From a virus, in IMG/VR virus record IMGVR_UViG_3300005527_000084, positions 1 through 48,022 of that record: a stretch of 48,022 bases of DNA. One strand, written 5' to 3'. The translations under genes were made by a program, and so were the position numbers. Below, one piece after another: positions 8,159 to 16,196 of the stretch; the stretch's first letter is position 1, and each line of letters opens with the position of its first letter. The notes under the pieces were generated by a model that saw nothing but the letters and a program-made list of their open reading frames with translations, had not been told where the DNA came from and did not search any database.

Positions 8159-8200
8159 CCGAGCTGGCAGACCTCGGTCAAAAGCTGTCTGCCTATTTTT
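8159..8200 (+). terminator. Hairpin plus U-tract that can also fold as an H-type pseudoknot
   Basis: GGCAGAC (8166-8172) pairs with GTCTGCC (8187-8193) and is followed by TATTTTT, the layout of an intrinsic terminator. The same 5' arm lies in the loop of a second helix, CCGAG (8159-8163) with CTCGG (8173-8177), so the two helices together form an H-type pseudoknot with an A-rich joining loop (TCAAAA). The next gene starts immediately after the T-run at ATG 8201, with no room for a ribosome binding site. This could be a terminator, an attenuator or a small regulatory pseudoknot. Confidence 0.5.
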
Positions 8201-8842
8201 ATGAACCAACCCGCAATTTACCGATTTAGAATTCCAGATTTTCCAGGTCACGAAGACAGCGTTACCGGTTTTCATTTTTCATTTTTGGCAAACCTGACTG
8301 ACATAGCCACACTCCCTAATCTTCCTTGGACGACTATCTTTGTGGATTCTCCAGAAGAAGCCGGCGAACCTTTGGCCTGGCGAATGAATGCCACAGACCA
8401 ATCTACATTCGTGGAGTTGGAAACAATTTCAGATGCCGGTATGTCTACTATGTTAGACGAAGCTCGGAAAGCTTGGCAAAATTTAATCGCTACAACGTTT
8501 AAGAATGCTCGCTACATGTCATTGTTAGGAGCGCACCGCGAAGTCATTGATAGAGTCCAAGAACCGATTAAAAAGCGGCACGTTAAAGTCTACACGCTGC
8601 AAGATGATTTTTTAGCTAAAATGTATGCCGTAGGATCCGCGGATATCGTTCGTATAGCGGGTGTCCTCTCAAGGAAAGACAGCGAAGATGAGGCCGATCA
8701 TTTTATCGGGGCTATAAAACTTGAACATTTTTTGTGGGGACTAAACGAAACTCGTCTTGAAGAATGGCAACAACAGCGTTACGATAAGGCCATTGCCGGG
8801 GATTACAGTTTATTTATCAGTAAATACGCTCCACAAGAATGA
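8201..8842 (+). CDS. Hypothetical protein upstream of DNA polymerase
   Basis: A 213-residue soluble protein of no recognised family. The ATG directly follows the T-tract of a hairpin/pseudoknot and has no Shine-Dalgarno site, so expression may depend on read-through or structure-controlled initiation. The N-terminal half is beta-rich (YRFRIPDFPG) and the C-terminal half helical and charged (DEARKAWQNLI, EEWQQQRYDKAI). The stop overlaps the DNA polymerase ATG (ATGA), so the two are translationally coupled, which suggests a replication-related role such as a polymerase accessory factor. That role is inferred from position only. Confidence 0.6.
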   Translation: MNQPAIYRFRIPDFPGHEDSVTGFHFSFLANLTDIATLPNLPWTTIFVDSPEEAGEPLAWRMNATDQSTFVELETISDAGMSTMLDEARKAWQNLIATTFKNARYMSLLGAHREVIDRVQEPIKKRHVKVYTLQDDFLAKMYAVGSADIVRIAGVLSRKDSEDEADHFIGAIKLEHFLWGLNETRLEEWQQQRYDKAIAGDYSLFISKYAPQE

Positions 8843-10626
8843 AAAAACCATTTGTAGCCATCGACTTTGAAACTTCCTTCTTCCCTAAACGGAAGATCGG
8901 GTTAAAGACCATGGGCGTTGACCAATATCTTTGGCACCCAGAAGTTGAAATTTATCTAGTCTCGGTTTATTCCGACATTTTAGAGCCTTTTGTAGGCCAT
9001 CCGTACGATATGGATTGGAGTCTTATCAAAGACTTTGATTGGGTCAGTCATAATGCCGGATTTGACCGCCGTGTTTTCCGTAGACTTTGCCACTTAAGAC
9101 CGGAAATTGCTGAAGGCGAAACAAAGTATTGGCAATGTACGGCAAACTTGTCTACGTGGTTTGGCCATCCAAGAGACTTAAAGAAAGCGTGTGCCGCAGT
9201 GTTTAACAGCGACATTAGCAAAGACGCTCGGAAAAAGATGGAAAACAAAACCTATACCGAGTTAAAGCACTCAAATGACTGGAATGAAATTTTAGATTAC
9301 GCCGCTCGCGATGCCTATTGGTGTTGGCGTCTTTGGGATGAACTCGCCGACGCATGGCCTCAAATCGAGAAAGACATATCAGATATGACGACTCGGCAAG
9401 TCATGCGCGGTTTACCTTGCGACAAAGAGTATCTCGATCGCTCGATCAAAAAACTCGAGCGCGAATGTTGGGAAGCAAAGAATAATATTCCATGGGCTAG
9501 TAACTCCAACGACAAAGCCGTATTAAGTCCTATTGCTTTGGCCGAAGAATGCCGCAAGATTAATGTGGCTCCGCCTAAGTCAATGGCTGAAGACAATCCT
9601 GAAACGCAACAATGGGAACTAGACAATTTGTCCATTCCATGGGTCAAAGAAATGCGTCGATATCGGAAAGCAAATTTGTTGCTGACAAAACTAAGTACGA
9701 TGAAAAACCGTCTTCGGCCGTATGATGGCCGTTTTGACTTCAGCCAAAAATACTGCGGAGCCCATACAAAGCGCACTTCCGGCGACCAAGGATTCAATGT
9801 TCAAGGTTTTCAGCGTGATCCATACATGTGCAGCGATAACGAGCGCGTGGATATGCGCCGGGTCATCCATTCCATGAATGGCGGCAAACTCATTATCGCC
9901 GATCTTGCGCAAATCGAACCTAGGACGTTAGCTTGGATCACCGACGACCGAGCTAAAATTGACCTAATCAACAAAGGCGTTTCGGTCTACGAAGTTCACG
10001 CGATTCAAACGTTGGGTTGGTCCGGCGGAAATCTTAAAAAGGAAGACCCTAAAACGTATGCGCTTTGCAAAATGCGCGTCCTTGGACTTAGTTATGGCTG
10101 CGGATGGCAAAGATTCATTGACTATTGCTTCAACCAGTTCGGATACGAGCTTAGCGATCGTGATTCAAAGATGCAAGTCAACGATTTTCGCCGTAAAGAA
10201 CGGTTGATTGTCGGTTTATGGAATCAACTACAAAGCAAGCTTGAAAATTCAGCCGGCCAAGATTTAGAAATTGAATTGCCTTCTTGGAATACTCTAAAGT
10301 ATCGCGATGTACGCAAAGTTGCCGGTCAGATTACGGCCACTCTTGCGACTGGACGCGTCAACAAAATTTGGGGCAGTCTAGCTGTTGAGAATATTATTCA
10401 ATCTACGGCGAGAGATTGTTTTTACGAGAAGCTCATACAAATCGAAAATGCCGGAATTCCAACGTTGTTTAGCGTGCACGATGAAGTCATTACGGATGAA
10501 ATTCCGGAAGATCAACAAAAAGACGCGCTAGAAACCGTCGAAAGTATTATGCGCGGCGAATGCGCGTGGATGCCTGGAATTGCCTTAGACTCAGAAATCA
10601 CCGTTAGTCCCTTCTATTTAAAATGA
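8839..10626 (+). CDS. polA: Family A DNA polymerase with 3'-5' exonuclease
   Basis: A 595-residue phage replicative DNA polymerase of the PolA family without the 5'-3' exonuclease domain. The proofreading domain shows ExoI D9-x-E11, ExoII with D76 in SHNAGFD, and ExoIII Y154-x3-D158. The polymerase domain shows motif A around D355 (IADLAQIEPRTLAW), motif B K411-x3-L-G-x2-Y-G ending at G420, and motif C V-H547-D548-E549. All catalytic carboxylates are present. Motif A reads DLAQIEPR rather than the bacterial DYSQIELR, a divergence I believe is common in phage enzymes. It is translationally coupled to the genes on both sides and acts with the primase-helicase at 12596 and the helicase at 200. 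Confidence 0.95.
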   Translation: MKKPFVAIDFETSFFPKRKIGLKTMGVDQYLWHPEVEIYLVSVYSDILEPFVGHPYDMDWSLIKDFDWVSHNAGFDRRVFRRLCHLRPEIAEGETKYWQCTANLSTWFGHPRDLKKACAAVFNSDISKDARKKMENKTYTELKHSNDWNEILDYAARDAYWCWRLWDELADAWPQIEKDISDMTTRQVMRGLPCDKEYLDRSIKKLERECWEAKNNIPWASNSNDKAVLSPIALAEECRKINVAPPKSMAEDNPETQQWELDNLSIPWVKEMRRYRKANLLLTKLSTMKNRLRPYDGRFDFSQKYCGAHTKRTSGDQGFNVQGFQRDPYMCSDNERVDMRRVIHSMNGGKLIIADLAQIEPRTLAWITDDRAKIDLINKGVSVYEVHAIQTLGWSGGNLKKEDPKTYALCKMRVLGLSYGCGWQRFIDYCFNQFGYELSDRDSKMQVNDFRRKERLIVGLWNQLQSKLENSAGQDLEIELPSWNTLKYRDVRKVAGQITATLATGRVNKIWGSLAVENIIQSTARDCFYEKLIQIENAGIPTLFSVHDEVITDEIPEDQQKDALETVESIMRGECAWMPGIALDSEITVSPFYLK

Positions 10627-11126
10627 ACAAACCAACACCAAAATCCCTGCCACAACCACTACCACACTTCACGGTTTCCGTGATTCCTTTGGATCCAGAA
10701 AACTTGACTACGGCGTTACTCTACCGAGGCGAAGGAGTGCGCTCTGCTAAAAATTGTCTGGCCATTCCATCCGGACTTTTAGAACACGGCGAATCTTTTA
10801 AAGAGTCTATCGTGCGAGAACTAGAAGAAGAACTCGGCATACCCGCGGATGCTTGCGGATTCCTTAAATTTCACTCACTTTACCGGAATATTTTACCAGA
10901 CGGTTTTGATTGGGTAATCGGAATTTGGAGTATAGAAGTTTCTAACTTGGCGGATCTCGCGAAAAACTGTGAACCCGACAAACACGATTACGTGAAAGTC
11001 GTGAAACTTTATGAACTTTGGGATTGGCTTAATAATGAAAAGTCTCTTGAATTTGCGCCTAATTTAGCAGAAAACTTAAAACCCGTTGTCCGCGAAATTC
11101 TAATAAATGCTCCAATCGGAAAATGA
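10623..11126 (+). CDS. NUDIX hydrolase
   Basis: A 167-residue NUDIX hydrolase with a perfect Nudix box: G51-x5-E57-x7-R65-E66-L67-x-E69-E70-x-G72-I73. These enzymes cleave nucleoside diphosphates linked to another moiety. In a phage nucleotide operon the likely substrates are nucleoside triphosphates such as unwanted dCTP/dUTP, or a modified nucleotide, but the box does not define the substrate. The layout DWVIGIWSIEV after the box fits the family beta-strand. It sits between DNA polymerase and dNMP kinase with four-base overlaps on both sides, which supports a role in shaping the dNTP pool for modified DNA. Confidence 0.9.
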   Translation: MNKPTPKSLPQPLPHFTVSVIPLDPENLTTALLYRGEGVRSAKNCLAIPSGLLEHGESFKESIVRELEEELGIPADACGFLKFHSLYRNILPDGFDWVIGIWSIEVSNLADLAKNCEPDKHDYVKVVKLYELWDWLNNEKSLEFAPNLAENLKPVVREILINAPIGK

Positions 11127-11815
11127 ACCCAATCATCATCATTGAAGGTCCGGATGGTTGCGGTAAAACAACATGGTGCAAACACTATCAAGCCATGTTC
11201 GGCGGAAAGTATATGCATCTCGGATTGCATAAAAATTTATACGCATATCAGACTATGAGTTTAGTTCGCGCGGTGTACTGGGCAAAAAAAGTCCCGGTGC
11301 TTATCGATAGGCATTGGCCTTCTGAACAAATCTACGGGTCTGTTTACCGCGGGGCATGTTTGCGCAAAGAAGCCGCTCGGCTAGAAAAGTTTTGCGAGGA
11401 TCTCGGTATTTTTTATGTTGTGGCCATTGGTGATGATGCCGAGTCTATGGCAAATTGGCATCAAGAAACTTCGGCTCAGCGTCCCGAAATGTACTCGCCT
11501 GACTCGAACTACCGAAAAGTACTAAATGGCTATCTTGATTGGTGGTCAGGTAAAAGTACTTGCGCCGTGAATATCGGCCATTGTGCTGAAACTAAGCCTA
11601 TGTGCTCTAAATTTTTTTCGGCCATCCAGTATAACCGCGAAGGATTTAAAGGTCAAACCGGTATTAACAACCATATTCATATTACTCAGGTTTTAGCTAC
11701 AAACTGGCGTAATTTTCGACTTTCGTTAAAAGACAGCAACACCCTCACTAAAAACCAACTCATCAAAGAATGCGGATATGAAGCCCCAAAAAACAGCAAC
11801 CAATGCATGGCTTGA
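11123..11815 (+). CDS. Thymidylate-kinase-like (d)NMP or DNA-base kinase
   Basis: A 230-residue P-loop kinase. The Walker A/P-loop EGPDGCGKTT spans residues 8-17, and the LID-like/substrate motif IDRHWPSEQIYG starts at 61, matching the DR(Y/H)..S..Y signature of thymidylate kinases. It would phosphorylate a deoxynucleoside monophosphate; the adjacent hydroxymethylase suggests 5-hydroxymethyl-dNMP. If the phage makes hypermodified DNA, it could instead act as the kinase on hydroxymethyl bases in DNA, although the motif layout favours a TMK. The last 60 residues are unusual for a TMK and may be a small extra domain. Its 3' end overlaps the next gene by 38 bases. Confidence 0.8.
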   Translation: MNPIIIIEGPDGCGKTTWCKHYQAMFGGKYMHLGLHKNLYAYQTMSLVRAVYWAKKVPVLIDRHWPSEQIYGSVYRGACLRKEAARLEKFCEDLGIFYVVAIGDDAESMANWHQETSAQRPEMYSPDSNYRKVLNGYLDWWSGKSTCAVNIGHCAETKPMCSKFFSAIQYNREGFKGQTGINNHIHITQVLATNWRNFRLSLKDSNTLTKNQLIKECGYEAPKNSNQCMA

Positions 11816-12599
11816 CCTAATAGCAAAAATTACTGCTTCAGGTCAAATTCACAAACCTAGAAACCTCCCTATTCGGGAAATCGTCGGAAATCAAGTCAAA
11901 TTTGACATGAAGTATCCGATCGTCTTAACTAAAGCTAGAAATCTTAACTACAAGTTTATGGCCGCCGAAGCTTGGTGGATGCTTAGCGGCCGAAACGATA
12001 CCGCGTCTATCGGAGAATACTGTAAAGCAATTCTAAAGTTCTCAGATGATGGCAAAACTTTTTTTGGTGCTTACGGTCCCAAAATTTCGTCTCAGATTGA
12101 CTATGTGGTTAGCAAATTGAAGCAAGATCACGAAAGTCGACAAGCCGTCATAAACATCTGGAGAGAAAATCCACCTGAAACTAAAGATACGCCTTGCACA
12201 ATTTCTGCGCAGTGGTTGATTAGAAATGGCGAGTTACACTGCATCGACACTATGCGTTCAAATGACGCGTGGCTAGGTTTTCCTTACGACGTATTCAACT
12301 TCTCGATGTTATCTTGGCATATTGTTAATGAACTCCAAAAAGACGGGTTTAATGATCTTAAACTTGGCACTTTCACGCTGAATGCCGGATCGCATCATCT
12401 TTACGAGCCGGATTGCGAAAAGATCCGCGTCCTATCGCCGATAGAGTGGTCTGACAGCATAGACTTCAATATTTGCGCCGGCGGCGAATCCTGGCCAATC
12501 CTGGATCAACTGGCGTGGGTTTTAGGTAAAACTGAAAATCCAGAAGGCTCAAAAAGCGCATTTTTCACGGAGTTCAAATCGAAACTTGTCTCCAAATGA
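11778..12599 (+). CDS. Thymidylate-synthase-family deoxynucleotide hydroxymethylase
   Basis: A 273-residue thymidylate synthase fold protein. Features: EAWWMLSGRND near residues 64-74, R121 (SRQAVINIW), the catalytic cysteine C140 in DTPCTISAQW, the phosphate motif MRSNDAWLGF at 159-168, and GSHHLYE near 204-210. Two positions depart from thymidylate synthase. Thr141 follows the catalytic Cys where TS has His, and Asp171 (PYDVFNF) replaces the Asn that recognises uracil. T4 dCMP hydroxymethylase has the same Cys-Thr and Asp features, so the likely reaction is 5-hydroxymethylation of dCMP using methylenetetrahydrofolate. A plain dTMP synthase is unlikely; a dUMP hydroxymethylase remains possible. 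Confidence 0.8.
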   Translation: MKPQKTATNAWLDLIAKITASGQIHKPRNLPIREIVGNQVKFDMKYPIVLTKARNLNYKFMAAEAWWMLSGRNDTASIGEYCKAILKFSDDGKTFFGAYGPKISSQIDYVVSKLKQDHESRQAVINIWRENPPETKDTPCTISAQWLIRNGELHCIDTMRSNDAWLGFPYDVFNFSMLSWHIVNELQKDGFNDLKLGTFTLNAGSHHLYEPDCEKIRVLSPIEWSDSIDFNICAGGESWPILDQLAWVLGKTENPEGSKSAFFTEFKSKLVSK

Positions 12600-14707
12600 A
12601 ATTAGCCACCATCCAGAATCTGCAATGCCAGGACGTTTCGTTTGACCATCCGTGGACGTTCGAACCGAAAGTTCCGACTTTCAAAAATAAAAAAGCTTAC
12701 AAAGAGTGGCTCGGCCAAGAAAACACGGAGCACATGCTCTACAGCGGTTTTACCGGACTCATAGCGTCCCTTAGAATCCACAAAGATGCTAATGCCATAC
12801 ACTCGATGCAAGCTTTGGTGGCGGATTATGACGCCGAGATAAGCTTATCAGATATCGAATCGATGCTTTCGCGGTGTGAGGCTACTGCCCCAAATTGGGT
12901 TCACAAAACTCCTTCGGGAGGAGCCCGACTCGTTTGGTTAATCGAACGCCCGGTCTTGGTGGCTTCAATGCCAATATTAAACAAGGCCCTGAAAATGGCG
13001 GCGAAACAACTCGACTTAAAAGGACTTTTGCCAGGTTTTGACTATCAAAACGCGTTCTTAAATCCATCCATCTACTATGACGTCGGCAAGGACTGGATGG
13101 TTGTGGAAGGATCCGAGCCGCTTAAAGCCGCGCTAGCTGAAGGTTGGATGCTTAAATCTTCAGACAATATCGAATGGCATGGAGAAACTATCCCGTTGGA
13201 TGTTGTCGAGAAAAAAGTCCATGAGATGTTTCCAAATCGGTGGAACGGTCCGTTTTCTGAAGGTTCTAGAGGTTGTCGCTTTTGGGATCCAATGGCGGAT
13301 AACCCTTCTTCGGCAATTGTGCGTCCTACTGGAATGCAATGTTTCACCGGTCCGTCAGGTTTTGTGCCATGGTCAAAGATTTTCGGCTCTAAGTTTGTCG
13401 ATCAATATACCGTCGAGAGACTCGGCGATATAGTCGATGGGATTTGGTATGACGGCTCATCCTATTGGTACGAGTCGGCGGACGGAAAATGGGAAGCTCG
13501 GTCTGAACGCGAAATGTCACGCTGGCTTAAAGTAGAACAAGGACTTTCGGGCGAAAAGGAGAAGAACGCGACGTTTTCCGAAGTCGACCACGCGCTATTC
13601 ACAATCGATCAACATAAACGCGTTATCGGCGCGGCCCCTTTTGTCTACCTTCCAGCAGGCATGATCGAGTTCATGAAAAAGCGCGTATTGAATACGGCTA
13701 GGGTCAAGCCATTGCCTCCAGCTCCGCCCGTTGACGACTGGGCGCATGGTTTTCCGTGGCTCGCGTCTTTCCTAGAAAAGTTCTTTTCTTGCGAAGACCA
13801 GTTAATGCACTTTTTGAGTTGGCTAAAACGGTTCTATGTTTCCGCCCTCGAAGGAGCCCCGAAGCAGGGACAAGCGTTGTTTATCGCCGGTGAACCAGGT
13901 CAAGGAAAAACCTTACTCTCAAACCGCATCATTTCGGGTTTAGTCGGCGGGCATCAAGATGCGACTCAGTTTTTACTAGGGGCTTCTAATTTTAACAAAG
14001 AACTTTTCCATCACGGTCTGTGGACAGTCGACGACGCAACTCCAGGTGACAATGCCGCGGACCATAAAAAGTTTTCCAGTCTGTTAAAAAAAGTCACCGC
14101 AAATACCACATTCGAGTATCACGCCAAATTCCAGGATTCGGTAATGGTCGAATGGACAGGCCGCGTAATCATTACTGGCAATTTGGACGCCGAGTCACTA
14201 AGGATCTTGCCAGATTTAGACACCTCGATCCTCGACAAGATTATGCTTTTCAAAGCCGCGACTATCGATAAAAAATTTCCTGACCGCCATGAGTTGCAAA
14301 ATACGATCAACCGCGAGTTGCCTTACTTAGGCGCTTGGTTAACCGAATACCAAATTCCCGAAGAGTACTTCGGAGAGACGCAGCGTTACGGCGTGAAAAG
14401 TTATCACCATCCAGAATTACGGCATGCGGCAGGCGAATCCACGGACGCCGCGGTGCTCGACGAAATATTGGATTCGTTTTTAGAGCAGCGAAAAAAGAAT
14501 CGCGAACCTATTCCTTGGAGTGGTACTGCCACGCAACTCATGCAAGACATTTTTGTCGACGACATTTTAAAAGGTATTGTTGGCCGCAATTCAGCGCGAT
14601 GGTTCGGAATCAATCTTGGAAAACTTGAAGCTCAAGGCAGAGGCGTAGAATCGAAGCGTTCCAATGGCAAAAAAATTTATATCGTAGGCCTAGAGAAAAA
14701 AAGTTGA
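12596..14707 (+). CDS. Primase-helicase (AEP-like primase plus P-loop helicase)
   Basis: A 703-residue two-domain replication protein. The N-terminal part has archaeo-eukaryotic-primase-like features: VADYDAE with D77 and D79 as metal ligands, and the SGGARLVWL segment at 107-115. The C-terminal helicase has Walker A GEPGQGKT at 432-439, Walker B-like WTVDDATPG with D479-D480, and a sensor-like ITGNLDAES. The arrangement resembles superfamily 3-like phage/plasmid primase-helicases. The C-terminal 90 residues look like a winged-helix DNA-binding tail (VGRNSARWFGINLGKLEAQ). It would open the origin and prime synthesis for the family A polymerase. It starts with an ATGA overlap and ends at the promoter-like repeat copy A. 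Confidence 0.85.
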   Translation: MKLATIQNLQCQDVSFDHPWTFEPKVPTFKNKKAYKEWLGQENTEHMLYSGFTGLIASLRIHKDANAIHSMQALVADYDAEISLSDIESMLSRCEATAPNWVHKTPSGGARLVWLIERPVLVASMPILNKALKMAAKQLDLKGLLPGFDYQNAFLNPSIYYDVGKDWMVVEGSEPLKAALAEGWMLKSSDNIEWHGETIPLDVVEKKVHEMFPNRWNGPFSEGSRGCRFWDPMADNPSSAIVRPTGMQCFTGPSGFVPWSKIFGSKFVDQYTVERLGDIVDGIWYDGSSYWYESADGKWEARSEREMSRWLKVEQGLSGEKEKNATFSEVDHALFTIDQHKRVIGAAPFVYLPAGMIEFMKKRVLNTARVKPLPPAPPVDDWAHGFPWLASFLEKFFSCEDQLMHFLSWLKRFYVSALEGAPKQGQALFIAGEPGQGKTLLSNRIISGLVGGHQDATQFLLGASNFNKELFHHGLWTVDDATPGDNAADHKKFSSLLKKVTANTTFEYHAKFQDSVMVEWTGRVIITGNLDAESLRILPDLDTSILDKIMLFKAATIDKKFPDRHELQNTINRELPYLGAWLTEYQIPEEYFGETQRYGVKSYHHPELRHAAGESTDAAVLDEILDSFLEQRKKNREPIPWSGTATQLMQDIFVDDILKGIVGRNSARWFGINLGKLEAQGRGVESKRSNGKKIYIVGLEKKS

Positions 14708-14741
14708 AAAAAAGTATGTACGATAGCTAGCAGCCTGATAG
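14707..14741 (+). promoter_or_regulatory. Promoter-like intergenic repeat, copy A
   Basis: A 35-base element: seven A residues, then GTATGTAC, two variable bases, TAGCTAGCAGC, one variable base and TGATAG. It matches copy B at 16154-16188 at 32 of 35 positions. It starts on the last base of the primase-helicase stop codon and ends 13 bases before ATG 14755. Conservation in non-coding DNA upstream of separate genes points to a phage promoter or regulator-binding site. No ribosome binding site is visible between it and the ATG. Confidence 0.6.
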
Positions 14742-14754
14742 CATAGCTCTCGTC

Positions 14755-15687
14755 ATGAGCATACCAGACATACAAATCGGTTCACCTGTCACCGTCAAGG
14801 TCCAAGGTGAAGTAGTCAACGCCACCTACCAAGGTTGGTCAGATAAATACAGCCTCGCTATTGTCGAGGTCAACGGGCAACGGCTTTACCGCAAGTTGCA
14901 AAACTCACCTACTTCTTCGAAGCAAACCGTAGTTCCAAAGAAATCGCGCTTCGACATCAACACGCGATTCGACTTCATCGAACAAGTCGTCGATATGGTT
15001 GTGTCTGGCGAATCAAAGTCCGTGATTATCACCGGCGACGGTGGTCTCGGAAAAACGCACACCGTTATGGACCGCTTGACTAGTCAAGGTCTTGAATGCG
15101 CGGATGTCGTACTTGACAGTGACGACGAAGAAGACGATGGTACAACTAGGCGCGGTGCCGGCGACTATGTCGTTATCAAAGGTTTTGTGACAAGCCGAGC
15201 GCTTTACGATCTTCTCTATGAGAACCGCGACCGACTCATCGTATTTGACGACTGCGATTCTGTCTGGGAAGTGCCTACTTCGGTATCGCTGCTCAAAGCG
15301 GCTTTAGATTCTTACGACAAGCGCACGATCTCCTGGCTCACGGCCACGTCTCCTGATATACCGCGCTCCTTTGAGTTTACTGGCCGCGTCATATTCGTGT
15401 CAAACTTGCACCTCGGCGAACTCGACCAAGCTGTACTTAGTCGCTGTCTCTATGTGGACGTCAGCATGACGACCGAAGAAAAGATTGAGCGCATCCGCCA
15501 TGTAGCTCCCCGCGTCCGACCTGACATGACGAAAGATGCCAAAGACGAAGTCATCGAACTACTCGACTCTGTCCGAGATCAGATCGGCGACCTCAATATC
15601 CGCACCTTCCTCAAAGCCTGCGAAATCCGCAATCGCAATTCCGCCAATTGGCGCGACCTCGTCGAATACGTAGTCACCGCATTCTAA
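14755..15687 (+). CDS. AAA+ ATPase of phage replication block
   Basis: A 310-residue AAA+ ATPase. The N-terminal 50 residues look like a small SH3/KOW-type beta domain (GSPVTVKVQGEVVNATYQG). The ATPase core has Walker A GDGGLGKT at 94-101, Walker B LIVFDDCD with D165-D166, a sensor 1-like VSNLHL and an arginine-finger region LSRCLYVDV. An unusual acidic insertion, about residues 121-130, sits between Walker A and B. It could act as a helicase loader, clamp loader-like factor or transposition-type ATPase; replication is favoured by context. Codons are noticeably more GC-ending than in the upstream block. It lies just downstream of promoter-like copy A. Confidence 0.75.
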   Translation: MSIPDIQIGSPVTVKVQGEVVNATYQGWSDKYSLAIVEVNGQRLYRKLQNSPTSSKQTVVPKKSRFDINTRFDFIEQVVDMVVSGESKSVIITGDGGLGKTHTVMDRLTSQGLECADVVLDSDDEEDDGTTRRGAGDYVVIKGFVTSRALYDLLYENRDRLIVFDDCDSVWEVPTSVSLLKAALDSYDKRTISWLTATSPDIPRSFEFTGRVIFVSNLHLGELDQAVLSRCLYVDVSMTTEEKIERIRHVAPRVRPDMTKDAKDEVIELLDSVRDQIGDLNIRTFLKACEIRNRNSANWRDLVEYVVTAF

Positions 15688-15695
15688 TCAGCATA

Positions 15696-15718
15696 GCGCC
15701 AGGTTCAATCCCTGGCGC
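15696..15718 (+). repeat. tRNA T-arm-like perfect inverted repeat
   Basis: GCGCCAGG and CCTGGCGC pair perfectly around a seven-base loop TTCAATC. The combination GG-TTCAATC-CC is exactly the TPsiC arm of a tRNA. No matching D arm, anticodon stem or acceptor strand is found upstream, where the AAA+ gene ends. It may be a 3' mRNA hairpin, a tRNA remnant or a tRNA-derived attachment site; no integrase is seen. Confidence 0.4.
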
Positions 15719-15736
15719 ACAACATTTCTGGAGTAT

Positions 15737-16144
15737 ATGCAAACCTTCCTTCCATACAGTTCATTCACAGCGAGCGCGGCAGCACTAGACAACCGCAGAC
15801 TCGGTAAACAGCGCGTTGAGTGCTTGCAAATTTTAACGGCTCTCAGCAATCCATCTTACGGCTGGCAAAATCATCCCGCGACTAAAATGTGGCGTGACTG
15901 CAAAGGCAGTCTAGTCATCTACGCCCAGTCAATTTGCCTTGAATGGCGCTCGCGCGGATTCAACGACACCTGCCTTGAAAAAGTTTCTTGCTTTGCAGGA
16001 CCTCTCGGCGACTTGTCGTGGATTACGCCGGACCTTTGCCGTTCGCACCAGTCTAATCTTGTTCGTAAAGACCAGGATTACTACGGACCGCTTTTTCCTG
16101 GCGTGCCAAATGACCTACCGTACATCTGGCCGGTCGCGGCCTAA
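15737..16144 (+). CDS. Pyrimidine-dimer DNA glycosylase family protein (Pyr_excise)
   Basis: A 135-residue protein beginning MQTFLPYSSF, followed by LDNRRLGKQRVECLQIL and YGWQNHPATKMWRD. This is the characteristic pattern of the Pyr_excise family that includes T4 endonuclease V, which cuts DNA at UV-induced pyrimidine dimers. Like many family members it is annotated by this domain alone, and true dimer repair is not assured; it could also process modified pyrimidines in host or phage DNA. The start has a ribosome binding site (GGAG six bases upstream). The gene follows a tRNA-T-arm-like hairpin and precedes the promoter-like copy B. Confidence 0.85.
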   Translation: MQTFLPYSSFTASAAALDNRRLGKQRVECLQILTALSNPSYGWQNHPATKMWRDCKGSLVIYAQSICLEWRSRGFNDTCLEKVSCFAGPLGDLSWITPDLCRSHQSNLVRKDQDYYGPLFPGVPNDLPYIWPVAA

Positions 16145-16153
16145 AATTTTTTA

Positions 16154-16188
16154 AAAAAAAGTATGTACACTAGCTAGCAGCTTGATAG
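16154..16188 (+). promoter_or_regulatory. Promoter-like intergenic repeat, copy B
   Basis: A 35-base element matching copy A (14707-14741) at 32 of 35 positions: A-tract, GTATGTAC, AC, TAGCTAGCAGC, T, TGATAG. It lies 81 bases upstream of the DUF932 gene. Its presence in two separate gaps, and in degenerate form at 4791, is the main evidence that it is a functional promoter or operator. The palindrome GCTAGC in the core could bind a dimeric regulator. Confidence 0.65.
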
Positions 16189-16196
16189 TTTCATCC

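Noticed and set aside
15640-15720. Possible full tRNA gene around the T-arm-like hairpin
   Set aside because: No anticodon stem pairs around the candidate ATTCTAA loop and no acceptor stem complements the 3' side; the region is also coding for the AAA+ protein.
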